Source: Prionailurus bengalensis (lineage: Eukaryota; Chordata; Mammalia; Carnivora; Felidae). From it: DNA of 64,000 nucleotides. Under the pieces are notes generated by a model. The model worked only from the letters and a program-made list of their open reading frames with translations, searched no databases and was not told the DNA's origin. Location of the stretch: NCBI RefSeq assembly GCF_016509475.1, contig NC_057351.1, positions 9,947,001-10,011,000 of the forward strand, in the 5' to 3' direction. Within the stretch, counting starts at the first letter, position 1. Each line of letters begins with the position of its first letter. Of the stretch, positions 1 through 10,488 are shown in pieces. Made by a program: the position numbers and the translations under genes.

Positions 1-772
1 CTGAATATATTAGGTCAGTTGTTAAATGAATTAATTCCACTTGTAAGGTGTAGTTTTTCCCATGACAATTGATGAGTGAATTCCAAATAAAATGTATAGG
101 CACGCTTGGCTCATGAACATCTATTATTTCATTGAAATACTGGATATTTTTTTTGTCTGTTTTTCTCACTGTCACCTAAGGTAATACCACTTTCAAAACA
201 AAATGATTTACAGTTAGGCCAAAAGACCTCTGAAACATGCAATGGCCTTAACGAAATATGTAAACTATTCACTCTAAATGATGAACTAAAAAACTAGAAG
301 TGATGCCAGTAACCTTGTTTTAATTCTTCTGACTAGAGAATTATTGAGTGATTTAATGCGTTTCCTAAAGCTTTCCAAGTCTTTGTCCCAGAAGTTATAA
401 GCTCTGTGTAATAAGTGCCGAAAGACTCTATTGCCAAGAATTGGCGAAACAGGAAGAAACAGAGTTAGAAGAAACATAGTAAACCAAGCACCTTAGATCT
501 TGCGCAGTGTTAAAACTCAGCACTGATAATGGGCTTGTCGAAATCCTTTAAATTCTTGTCGTTCTTTTCCAGCAATTCTTCAAATGTCATCTTTTTCACA
601 GCAACATCATTCTCATAAATAAAATGAAAAGGAACTTGTTTCTGAAAGTGTCATTTTTTAACACCAAGAGTGGAGAGTTGTAAAATGTGTTTTTTTTTTC
701 ACATAAGTGGGGGGACTCATGGAATCATTTAAGCCAAAAGTTTTCTGAAAAAATTTCAAGAAAGTGCAATGT
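1..772. other. Unique AT-rich sequence, no feature recognised
   Basis: No repeat family, exon-like reading frame or RNA gene is recognised here. The 63-codon minus-strand frame near 286-477 shows no domain or composition that separates it from chance. Confidence 0.5.
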
Positions 773-820
773 GTTAGAATGGAGGTTAGTTAGAATAGGG
801 TTTAGTTAGAATGGAGTTTA
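773..820. repeat. Three tandem copies of a 16-bp unit
   Basis: A 16-bp unit beginning GTTAGAATGGAGGTTA is repeated three times head to tail (773-788, 789-804, 805-820) with a few substitutions between copies. This is a local minisatellite-like duplication in otherwise unique sequence. Confidence 0.85.
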
Positions 821-997
821 GTTCTGACTTACCTGATCACTAAAATACTCATTAAACTATCACTCTGAGGCTGAGGAGGAGAAAAAGGGATTTTTGATTT
901 TATCAGGTCATTGGAACTTTGCAGTTTAATAGTGAGGGCTGTCCACATGTGGACAAGAGTGCATATGATTGCTGTTTTTTCTTAATAATTTCTTCTA

Positions 998-1173
998 GTT
1001 TATTCTGAGAGAGAGGAAGAGAGTGGGGACAGGGCAGAGGGAGATAGAATCTCAAGGAGGCTCCATGCCCAGTGCAGAGCCGGACATGGGGATCAATCTC
1101 ACAACCCTGGGATAATGACTTGAGTCAAAAGCAAGAGTCAGCCGCTTAACTGACTGAGCCACCCAGGCGCCAC
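998..1173 (-). mobile_element. CAN SINE (tRNA-derived), diverged
   Basis: Read on the minus strand this has the SINE head (reverse complement of GAGCCACCCAGGCGCC at the right end), a purine-rich middle and an A-rich end at the left. It is clearly diverged from the youngest felid copies, and any TSD is degraded. Confidence 0.9.
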
Positions 1174-1294
1174 TTAATTTTATTAAATTTAAGTCAATGA
1201 TACACCGAAAACAAGGTGGTTAGATACAGGCTATGGTTCAAGTTCAAGCTTTTGTTATGGGTGATGATTTCACACATAATAATATAATATAATT

Positions 1295-1497
1295 AGGGGT
1301 GCATGGTGGCTCATTCAGTTAAGCATTGGACTCTGGATTTTGGCTCAGGTCACGATCTCACAGTTTGTGACTTTGAGCCCTGCATCGGGCTCTGAGCTGA
1401 CAGTGTAGGGAGTCTGCTTGGGATTCTCTCTCTCCGTCTCTCTGCCCTCTCTTTCTTTCTCAAAAGTAAATAAACTTAAAATAATTTTAAAAATACA
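1295..1497 (+). mobile_element. CAN SINE, diverged
   Basis: The head (GGGGTGCATGGTGGCTCA), the CT-rich middle and a tail with AAATAAAC are present in order on the plus strand. The head is mutated and no clean TSD is visible. It lies about 120 bp from an oppositely oriented SINE, so the two form a potential inverted pair. Confidence 0.9.
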
Positions 1498-2074
1498 TAA
1501 TTAATATAACACATTGTAAGTTTTAAAACTAGATAACATTAAAGTGGCTATGCATGGACTGGTAATGAGAATGTGTCTTGATGTTAATGTGTAATATTTG
1601 TTATAGGTTTCCAAAATGGCATTGGCCTTAAAGGAAATGCTTGGTTAATGAGTCTATCTTAAAACGAAAACTTTTTATAATCAAAGATCATCTTAAAAAA
1701 GGGTAAAAAGATAAATTACAAACGAAGACAATATATGTGTCCCTGATTCTCCTTTTCTCACATAGGTGGGAAATCATGAATTAAACAAAGGAGTGTTTAC
1801 CCCAAATTCAGGTTAGCGATCAACTCTGGACATAAGGAAGGAGGCCACAACGAGGGGAGACACAATGGAGGTTTTAAGTCTACTAGTAATATTCTTGGTA
1901 TTAAGCTTAGAGGTGGATATATAGCTGTTCTTTCTTATTACGTTACTGTTATAGATGATATTTTCCATCTATATGGTGTTAATATGTATAGGCTCTGTAC
2001 AGACTCACTGAGATCATCTATTTTCACTAAAATATTTTCTAGTTGTGTGAGGTATATGCTTCAAAGTGATGCTA
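1498..2074. other. Unique sequence, nothing recognised
   Basis: AT-rich sequence without recognisable repeat or coding content. Confidence 0.45.
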
Positions 2075-2160
2075 GCATAAAATAATTTAATACATATCGA
2101 TAAATTAGAGCAGGGTCTAGCACATAGTAAGTCCTCAATAAATACCAGCTGCTATTTTTA
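2075..2160 (+). repeat. MIR fragment (3' part)
   Basis: The order of words resembles the 3' half of the mammalian MIR SINE: an 'aatacat' stretch, 'gcacatagtaagt-ctcaataaat' and a T-rich end. It is ancient and diverged. Confidence 0.6.
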
Positions 2161-2189
2161 TTCCAAAGCCCCATAAAAGCCATTTGCAG

Positions 2190-2335
2190 ACTTACATAAT
2201 CAGCAAAACAATCTTCTGAAGTCAGTATCTTTAACAACATTTTAAAGAGAAGCGGATTTACACTTCCCAACTTAAACGCCGTTCTCTTGGTCATACAGGT
2301 AGTGCGGGGAGAGTCAGAAGTCAAATTATTGCACT
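2190..2335 (-). repeat. MIR fragment, opposite orientation
   Basis: Read on the minus strand this resembles the MIR core and its antisense landmarks ('aaggtcatacagctagt', 'gagtcagaa-tcaaa'). The sequence at 2280-2320 carries these in diverged form. It lies next to a plus-strand MIR piece, so two ancient SINE fragments face each other. Confidence 0.5.
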
Positions 2336-2429
2336 CTAAATCATAGTTTACTATAAAATGCTTACAAAGAACTCAATGTCACAAAGAAGACACTGAACTT
2401 CGGCCAAGAACTTATGTGGCTTGGCCTTC

Positions 2430-2570
2430 AGGAAACCTGTGTTCAGTCTCTGTCCCGCTGATCCAGGCTGTGACTGTGGCCACTTTTCCTCTGTGGGCCT
2501 GTGGATGGGATATAGGCTGGATAAGCGTATATCTTAGGCACAATTTTAGCTCTAGGATTATGTCACATCT
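2430..2570 (+). repeat. Probable MIR-type fragment
   Basis: The layout is MIR-like: a 'gtgttcagtctctg' segment, a segment like the MIR 'gtgacc-tggcca-tt-cctctgtg' core, then a 'ggctggata' to 'agctctaggattatg' end. Divergence is high and the call is tentative. Confidence 0.4.
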
Positions 2571-3308
2571 TTGATAGTTTTTTTCTTATTACCGCTGATA
2601 TTTTTGTAAGGTTTGACAAGAGAGTAGGTGGTGTGGGGGTACATCCAAGTTAATTCTCCGAGATAAATTTGGCTTCCTGTTAGTCTATTTCTTATTCTTT
2701 ATTTGCTTCACTCTTGCTTTGTTTTCTTGTCTCTTTTTCTTTTTATGTGTGTCAACATAAAACCCATTTTATTCTTTTTCTTTTCAGACTTTTTTATTAG
2801 GAAAAATAAAATCCGTGTCTTTGGTGTAGAACTGGAGCTTTCTAAAACTCTGCGTCAATGATAGCCATAATCTCATAGAGAATATAACATACTCTTGACC
2901 AGGTTTATAACCCGGTGGTTCAAAAGCAATATTATGTTGTCCATCTTTAAATTGTTGAAAATACTTTACTGACTGTTATGCAATCCATGAAGCTTATGCT
3001 GGAGAAAAACAGAAAGAAGATATGGAAGGTGCTCATGTTTCTATTATTACTTGGAAAGTACTTAGATTCTCTAGCATATAGGAAGCAATAAAATCAGTTA
3101 ATACCATTGCTAATACTACTAAAGTATAATTAGGCCGAAGAAGTGAAACACTTTAAGCAGTCAGTCAGTTACCCAGTAGGATAAATAAAAATTTCAGTAC
3201 AGTTTGCAGATTGTTTTTGTAGGATTATCAGACAAACCCTGGGTTCCTAGAAAGAGGGGAAAAGTCTCCAAAAGCAGTTGCTGGGGGGCTGAAAACACAC
3301 TTCACTGA
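2571..3308. other. Unique sequence, nothing recognised
   Basis: No repeat, exon or RNA gene recognised. Confidence 0.45.
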
Positions 3309-3380
3309 TTTTGCATTTAGGGATAGCCTAATCTATCTATCTATCTAGGGATAGCCTAATTTTGCATCTAGGGATAGCCT
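3309..3380. repeat. Local direct repeats around a short (CTAT)n run
   Basis: The phrase 'tagggatagcct' occurs three times within about 70 bp, twice preceded by 'ttgcat' and once by a (CTAT)3-4 run. The structure suggests slippage-type duplication around a tetranucleotide run. Confidence 0.85.
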
Positions 3381-4863
3381 TTGAGTAAGGAACCACACAC
3401 TTGGGTAAGGATGTGAAAGCAGCTTTTATGTTGATAAACAAGTGTTTAAACCCAGAGCTCTTAATTTAGGTGACCCACTTTGGAAGTACTAATAAATATT
3501 TTCATAGATGCCATTTTCAGCACTTCACATACATTAGACAGCCCTAAAATTACCCTGTAGATGGAATAACCAGAAGAATCCAAATACAAAAGACACGAAT
3601 GTTACTGGGAATGTTGGATGTTATTTGTAAGACAAATGTGCAATGATTACAAGAAAATTATGTGGATAATGAGAAAAGAAACTGATTTGGAGGGAATTCA
3701 ACATCTCTTCAGATAGCATCAATTCTATACTTACTCTGAGTAAAGACTCTGTTTCATATTGAGCTTTGTGGTATTAAAGACAACAAAAAATATTAAATTA
3801 ATTTTTATAGGAAATAAAGGAAGATTTTTAGAACCACAGAAAAAGCCAAGTAGCTATTGCTCTTTTTGCCACTAATACATTTGAGTAGCAGTTCTTTGTT
3901 GTTAAGATATCAGAGAAAAAAACATACAGCTGCCTTGGAGTGAAGCAATATGCATGTTTTCTGAAGCTTCCAAAGATCGCCTCCAAAGGACTATCTGTGT
4001 ATGTTAATACGTCATCCAAAATGCTTTCACTATCATCAAAACCTTTTCCTTTTCTAAGCAAGTGTTTCAATGAAAGACTTTTTTTTCTCCAAAAACATAT
4101 TCTACTATAAAATGATGACACATTCAGATTTTTTTCTGAGACAAAATAATATTCTATTTGTAGCAATTATAAAAATATAGGTGTATATTTGCAGATAATA
4201 ACAGTAGCTTTATTGATATACTTTCTGAATATCTCCTTTCAATAACATAATTCGATGAGCTATATTAAGTAGCTCATCAGTTGTCAAGTTTTGTAAAGGA
4301 ATATTGATTTTATCGGGCCAAATATGAAGAATATTTATATATTCAACATTTTTCACCAATTTGGAGCAGTAGTATTGGACTTGGTACAATGTAAAATATT
4401 AAAATAACTTTCTGGGTTTTTTTTCTGTTCCCTTACTCATTTTTCTCTGTATGAAAGTAAGCATATGAAATAAGTTGTTCTGGAATCTAATTGTCATTTG
4501 AAGATTGAATGGCAGTCACACATTTTCTTAGGAAACTTCCAGAAGACTGAACTACTTTGAAAATGAAGATTTTAAGAGTGCTATATTTCAAACCTATTAT
4601 TTTGTAACATTTTATTTTAATTTTAAACTTATTTCAGTTTTGAGAGCAGAAAGAGGAAGAACTGTGAAAAAAAAAAAACCCACAATAATTTGAGTTAGTT
4701 CTTTCCAGAAACTAATTGGTCAGTTCAATGAGTCAATATAAGTTTCTAATAATAGTCTATATTTTAACTCACTTTTTGGTTGTATACTAATTTGATATTG
4801 CAGCATTCTGGGGAAAATTACACCCAAAGTACAATAATGTAATTTTCTTTTTTTCAGAAGTTG

Positions 4864-4865
<2 letters not shown>
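3381..4865. other. Mostly unique sequence
   Basis: No confident feature. The 112-codon minus-strand frame at 3828-4166 has no recognisable domain. A weak MIR-like trace ('cagcacttcacatacatta') occurs near 3520-3570 but is too diverged to call. Confidence 0.4.

Positions 4866-4898
<33 letters not shown>
4866..4898. repeat. (TG)n dinucleotide microsatellite
   Basis: An uninterrupted TG run of about 33 bp. It accounts for the His/Thr-rich frame on the opposite strand. Confidence 0.97.
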
Positions 4899-4900
<2 letters not shown>

Positions 4901-5189
4901 GTGCATACATGCATGTGCATTGGGAATATGAAGGAGAGGGAGAAATATGATTTACTAATTAAATTTGCTAATTTAATTACTAATTAAATCCATAAGGATA
5001 TGGTGAGGGATTTCTAATCTGTGATTAGAGATGTGCCATCTGCCTTCATGATGGGGCAGGTGTAGGTATAAGGAGAAGAGTTAGTGTTTGAAAAGCAAAG
5101 TTGCCTATCCAAGTAAGCCTAGCACAAACAACTCTACCTTGATGTGCTCACTAACTGGGGTTACCCAGTATTTTCTTAGTCATCCGTTC

Positions 5190-6650
5190 ATTTATTTGTG
5201 CTCATTCATTTTACGTGTATTTGCTGAGTATCTACAATTTGCCAGGAACTGATACAGTGGGAATAAAACAGACACGATTCTTATCTTCATGGAATTACCA
5301 ATTTGATCAGGATTGGGGTGTTGGATGTGTGGTGGTAGGAAATAATCACATACAAAAATATATTTTCCTTCAGGGTAACATACAGAAAGTGAAGAGACTG
5401 TAACAAGCATAATATGGCCAGAAGATGTCCAAAAAAAAGCTTTCCTAAGGCAATGACATTTGAATGAACACTGGAAAGTTGAGTAGGAGTTAAGTAGCTC
5501 AATAAACAAAGGACTTTGAAAGGGCATTCTGGGAGAAGAAACAGCATTTCAAAAATTCTGGGGAACAAGGGAGCAAGGTTCCTTTAAGGAACTGAAACCT
5601 GGACAATTTGTTGGAATGAAGAGAAGGAAGAAGACTTGCACAACATGGTATCAGAGGGGTTGACAGTGACCAGACTTGGTCGTTAATGCTAAGGGAAGTT
5701 ATTGATTGAAATGTTAAATGGAGGGGTGGTGTGATTAGATCTGCAATGCATAAAAGGCTGCTGGGATTTCAGGGTCGAAAATGGACTAGAGCTTACCAAG
5801 AGGAGATGCACAGGACTATTAGCAGATGACTACCATCACCAATGAAAAATTGACAGTCGATCGGACTAGAGACAGTGAAAAAAGATTTATAAGATATTTT
5901 ATAGTCATTTTATCAGGTACTGCGATGAGATAGTAAATTATGGAGGACTACCAGGTGACTTCAAGGGGATATTTTTATTGGATATATTGAGTTTGAAGGG
6001 CATTTAAATTGTCCAAATGGAGATTCAAAACAGTATTTGGAGTTGTGTGTAGTTGGAAATGTTGATTATATCTTGAGCTAGACACTACATTAGGAGCCAA
6101 CATCATCTATAAGTGACACCCGAAACCTTGTAAGAGTTAGCCAGAAACATGCAGAAATGGGAAAGAAAAGAAAACTACCATAGCAGTTTGAGGAACAGAA
6201 AGAAGAGTACATAAAAGAGATTAGAAAGCAGAGTCAACAAAGATGAAGAAGAAATGAATGGAAGGAAAAGAGTAGCACATCTTTTCATTGGAATGATATG
6301 GAAAGCCACTGAGACAAAGGCAGAAAATGCCCCTTATTAGGAATATGGAGGGTCATGGAGTTAGTGGAGTTTTTGACAAGAGCAATTTTAGTAGCGTGGC
6401 AGGCATGAGAATGAGGTTATCTTGGGTGCAGGAGTAAGTAGACTGTGAGAAATGGAGAGGGAGGGAAAATAGCGTTGTACTGGGAGACAGGAGAGGGAAG
6501 TGGGAGCCTCCATGCCAACAGGTAATAGTTGAGAATGTTGAAATGCTGATGGGAAAGGAGCCAGTTGAGAAGGAAATGTTGAATAGGGAATATAAAAAAT
6601 AAAGAAAATAATAAATGCTGAACATGGAAAAGCAATAGGAATCAGTGGGA
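5190..6650 (+). repeat. Ancient interspersed repeat, family not named
   Basis: The start ('gctgagtatctacaatttgccaggaactgatacagtgggaataaaacagac' region) and later phrases ('tgacatttgaatga', 'tttgacaagagcaatttt' near 6370) follow the order of an old mammalian interspersed element that I recognise by pattern but cannot name. It is heavily diverged and non-coding. The 90-114 codon minus-strand frames at 6353-6732 fall inside it and look like chance. Confidence 0.45.
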
Positions 6651-8624
6651 TCACCTTAATCCAATCAGGCATATGACTCAAAATTGGGGTACAATTTTTA
6701 GCATGGCTTCTTCTACCTCTGCTTTGCCCCATATTGTAGGGCGTAGATTTCAGAATATCAACTGTTCTATAAGACCCCTGCTATTTAGTAGTACCCTATC
6801 TTCATCTCTTAATCAGCTTGTGGCCCGCTCTGCATTTTTGGTGGCTTTATGTTCAGTTTTTAACATCTTGTTCTTTCCTGGGTAAAAGTTCATGCTGGGG
6901 AGACCCCAGAGTTTGGCATTACTTCCCTGCAGCTTCCATTTCAAGATTCTGGCTTATTGAATCATGAATGACTGGCCAGCAGCAAACTCCCAATTGTGTC
7001 TCCTTTCCCCTTAGGAGACTGTTACATCTTGCCTTGCTCCACTGCATCTCTGTTCTTTGGAGTGGTTTACCAGCCTCTAGCTACATGCTACAGATCAGCA
7101 AATATCCCGGGTAGAAAAGCAGCTCCCGTCATACCAGCTCACATTTCTGGGGTTTCCTGTTCTTTAAGATCTTGGCCTCTCCGATGATAGTCTCTTTAGC
7201 AACCCTGCAATGTATTCAAGCCAATGGTATATTTTATCCGACTCTTCTGATTGTTTTTGGTGGAACATGGCTTTGCTGTAAACAACTCTGTTGTATCCCA
7301 AAGTGGCAGCGTTGTGCTTCATGTAACCTTAAATGCAATGATTAATTCCATGAAAATCTCATAAGCTATGCTCAAGGTGTTCTTTTCTTTTACACGCGTA
7401 TGTTAGGATAGTAGTGATTCATTCTCAGTTCTGATTTTGCATAGAAATCTTTAAAATTGTTAGCATTCAATGCCCACCGTAGAAGCAAAGTTCTTTTAAT
7501 TAAAATACCCTTTTACTCTTAGTGGCAGTATATGTTTTTGTAGAGACAGATAAACAAGAACTAGGTTTTGGGTTCATGATTTTCAGGCCATGGATTTTAG
7601 AATGTTCTCTGAAGGTGGAAAGCCTGTATTCCTCATTCCAATGATTTCAAAGAGGTGGAAGGTAGAACTTTGAAGGCCAACAATGTTCTTTTTAATCTCT
7701 ATTTTTTCTGACAAAGAAGGTTTTATTTTGCAAAATTTTAGAATGAAATAATGAAACATTTTTTTTTACATGCTGAAATTTATTCCGTAAGAATTTCCTC
7801 TTCTAGAGCAATATGGGCAGTAACTAAACAGCATCATTCCTGTATAAAGTTGGATTGAAACTCAATATATGGCACGTTGTCAAATTCCAGCCCTACCAAA
7901 ACTTCCCTCCTTCCATTGCCCTTTGTCTTACTAGTGACTGGACATAGCCCCTCCCTGGTTCACTGTAAGGTATGAACTGCATACTGATTCAGGGTCTTGT
8001 CTTAGAAATTTTTGTATTAGCCTTCCAAGTGTCCACTAGAAGTCAAGAGCAAAATTATTTCAACACGAGGAGGGGGCTAAGCATTTGTTTCTCTACAGTA
8101 TTCTCAGAACATATTTTTAGGACACCAGACAGAAAATCATTTTTTAACCTGCTTAAATAACCTGAACAGATCTTTCTAGAACAAGTCAGATTGGTTAAAT
8201 CTCACACAGAGTTCGAATAATTTGGTTCTTAACTTCTTGCTGTGTGCTGCTTTAGTGTTTAAGGAAGCGGAATCAGTACAGAAGTGATATATGTTTCTTT
8301 TGAATATTGAAATGATGTTTAGATTCTTCGGAAACTACAATTTTGGGTGTTTGTGAGGATATGTCTATATAACTTGGTGTCAAGAGTTAGACGTGGTATA
8401 ATGTCATTAAGAAGAACCTTAGAGTATGAAGGTTTTGGTATTTCCTAACCCCATTCTTGAGCAAGTTTGTTACAAGCTCCATAGAACTAGAAGCATGTAA
8501 CAATAATGATACCCTCCTCAGAGAAATTTCCTAAATTACAAATGAAAGAAAATGTGAAATCTCTTTATAACCACAAAACACTAAGTACCTGTTAGATTTG
8601 ATAACAATTAATAATTAGTAGTAA
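6651..8624. other. Unclassified, possibly old repeat in part
   Basis: No confident feature. The 6890-7330 part reads like a decayed mobile element but I cannot place it. Short plus-strand frames (6673-6885, 6996-7187, 7972-8160) show no domain. Confidence 0.35.
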
Positions 8625-8900
8625 GAAAAATATCAAAGGTACAAACTTCCAGTTAGAAAATAAATACATCCTGAGGATGTAATGTATAGCATGGTGACTG
8701 TATAGTTAATATAAATTAATGGTATTATATATTGTAACTGTATTGTATATTGGAAAGTTCCTAAGATTGTAGATTTTAAAAGTTCTTAGCACAAGAAAAA
8801 GAAATCTGTAACTATGTGTGGTGACGGATGACCTGAAACTAATATAATGTTTTGTGTCAATTACATCTCTCATTTAAAAATTTTTAAACTCAATAAAGAG
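8625..8900 (+). mobile_element. Old L1 3' UTR fragment
   Basis: It resembles the 3' UTR of older mammalian L1: 'atgtatagcatggtgact-tatagttaat', 'taactatgtg-ggtgacggatg', then 'caattacatct' and an A-rich end. 5'-truncated and diverged; no coding part remains. Confidence 0.75.
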
Positions 8901-9132
8901 ATTAGCTTAACTCTGTACTTAAAGAATATGGTAAATTCCAAACTACAGTCTAATACTTTTTTGAGTAAACAATGAGATTTAAATGGAGAAAATGAAATTT
9001 GGAAAATAGTATTTCCTTAAGATTTTAGTGCTATAAAAGGTGGTTCTTATTCTTATCATCATGAATTTTAAATACAAAATTAGAATTGTCATAGTGTGTA
9101 AGTACTTCCAATATTTTAATTTGCACATGATC

Positions 9133-9235
9133 AGAGGCATCTGGTTGGCTGTTGGTAGAGCATGTGACTCTTGATCTCAGGGTTCTGAGTTTGAGCCTCA
9201 TGTTGTGTGTAGAGATTACTTTAAAAAATAACATC
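9133..9235 (+). mobile_element. Short, older CAN SINE relative
   Basis: A short tRNA-like SINE body: 'tggttggctgttggtagagcatgtgactcttgatctcagggtt' layout, a 'gagtttgagcctc' B-box-like word and an A-rich end. It lacks the long CT-rich middle of the young felid type. Confidence 0.7.
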
Positions 9236-9331
9236 TCGAATATAAGAAAAAATAAAATAATTTACAGATGATCAGTCATCCAGTTTATATGACATGCATG
9301 AAAACTTTTGGCTTCCAAATAACTGTGAATT

Positions 9332-9776
9332 TTTTTACATGTTTATTTATTTTATTTTTTTTTAATTTTTTTTTTCAACGTTTATTTATTTTGGGGACAG
9401 AGAGAGACAGAGCATGAACGGGGGAGGGGGAGAGAGAGAGGGAGACACAGAATCAGAAACAGGCTCTAGGCTCTGAGCCATCAGCCCAGAGCCCGACGCG
9501 GGGCTCGAACTCCCGGACCGCGAGATCGTGACCTGGCTGAAGTGGGACGCTTAACCGACTGCGCCACCCAGGCGCCCCTATTTATTTTATTTTTGAGACA
9601 GAGAGAGAGTGCATGAACAGGGGAGAGGCTGAGAGAGAGGGAGAGAGAATCCCAAGCAGGCTCCACACTTTCAGTGCAGAGCCTGATGTGGGGCTCAAAC
9701 TCAGGAATAACGAGATCATGACCTGAGCTGAAATCAAGAGTCGGATGTTTAACCAACTGAGCCACACAGGCACCTC
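9332..9776 (-). mobile_element. CAN SINE interrupted by a second SINE (outer copy)
   Basis: The outer copy consists of its A-rich end (9332-9359) and the rest of its body (9579-9776), separated by a younger insertion. The outer TSD AACTGTGAATT is present on both sides (9321-9331 and 9777-9787). Its head at the right end is mutated (GAGCCACACAGGCACCTC), consistent with greater age. Confidence 0.92.
9360..9578 (-). mobile_element. Young felid SINE nested in the outer SINE
   Basis: Near-consensus young felid SINE on the minus strand, ending in the GCGCCACCCAGGCGCCCC head. A 16-bp TSD (TATTTATTTTATTTTT) flanks it at 9344-9359 and 9579-9594; the target was the T/A-rich tail of the outer SINE. The tRNA-like B box (GGGGCTCGAAC read on the plus strand) is intact. 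Confidence 0.95.
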
Positions 9777-9787
9777 AACTGTGAATT

Positions 9788-10234
9788 CTATAGAGACGAC
9801 AACATGGGTAATCCAAAGAAAGGTATTAGTATTGTGCGGTGTTTTCATTTTGGTTTCTCATTCCAATCTGAGTTAACATTTGTAAAGCAGTTATTCTGCA
9901 CAAGGCTCTGGCCTAGGCTTGGTTTAGTTTAGTTGTTTTTTTTTTTCTTTCTTGGTCTCTATTTTCTGGACCAGTCATGTTACAAACTACTTCATAGAAC
10001 TTGTGACACATCCCATTTTTTCCAAAACACATCTAATGGGATATTGCATAGAATATAGCATAAGGATAGTATGATTTTAAGGATATACAGAAGACAATAA
10101 AAAGAAACTCAGAAATCACATGCTCCTGGGGAAACCAAACAATAAGATAGTAGTGTCTAACAATAAGCACAAAGGTATATTAGGTAGGTGCTTTCATACT
10201 TAAAGGATGGAAATGTTTCTATTCATTTTAAGAT
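9788..10234. other. Unique sequence, nothing recognised
   Basis: No feature supported between the nested SINE pair and the next SINE. Confidence 0.45.
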
Positions 10235-10251
10235 AAAAGCAAGGGTAAATT

Positions 10252-10471
10252 GGGGTGCCTGGGTGGCGCAGTCGGTTAAGCGTCCGACTTCAGCCAGGTC
10301 ACGATCTCGCGCTCCGTGAGTTCGAGCCCCGCGTCAGGCTCTGGGCTGATGGCTCGGAGCCTGGAGCCTGTTTCCGATTCTGTGTCTCCCTCTCTCTCTG
10401 CCCCTCCCCCGTTCATGCTCTGTCTCTCTCTGTCCCAAAAATAAATAAACGTTGAAAAAAAAATTAAAAAA
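10252..10471 (+). mobile_element. Young felid SINE with perfect TSD
   Basis: Full-length copy: tRNA-like head with A box (TGGCGCAGTCGGTTAAGCG) and B box (GTTCGAGCCCC), CT-rich middle and a tail with AATAAATAAAC. A perfect 17-bp TSD (AAAAGCAAGGGTAAATT) flanks it at 10235-10251 and 10472-10488. The intact TSD and low divergence indicate a recent insertion. Confidence 0.97.
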
Positions 10472-10488
10472 AAAAGCAAGGGTAAATT

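Noticed and set aside
4720..4920. His/Thr-repeat protein on the minus strand
   Set aside because: It is the translation of the TG microsatellite at 4866-4898.
9481..9848. Ser/Leu-rich frames repeated in many places, for example here, 38222-38519 and 56514-56696
   Set aside because: They are translations of SINE heads and CT-rich middles and recur at nearly every SINE.
10252..10330. tRNA gene (A and B box words)
   Set aside because: The boxes belong to the tRNA-derived head of a SINE; there is no full cloverleaf or tRNA 3' end, and the same head occurs throughout the window.
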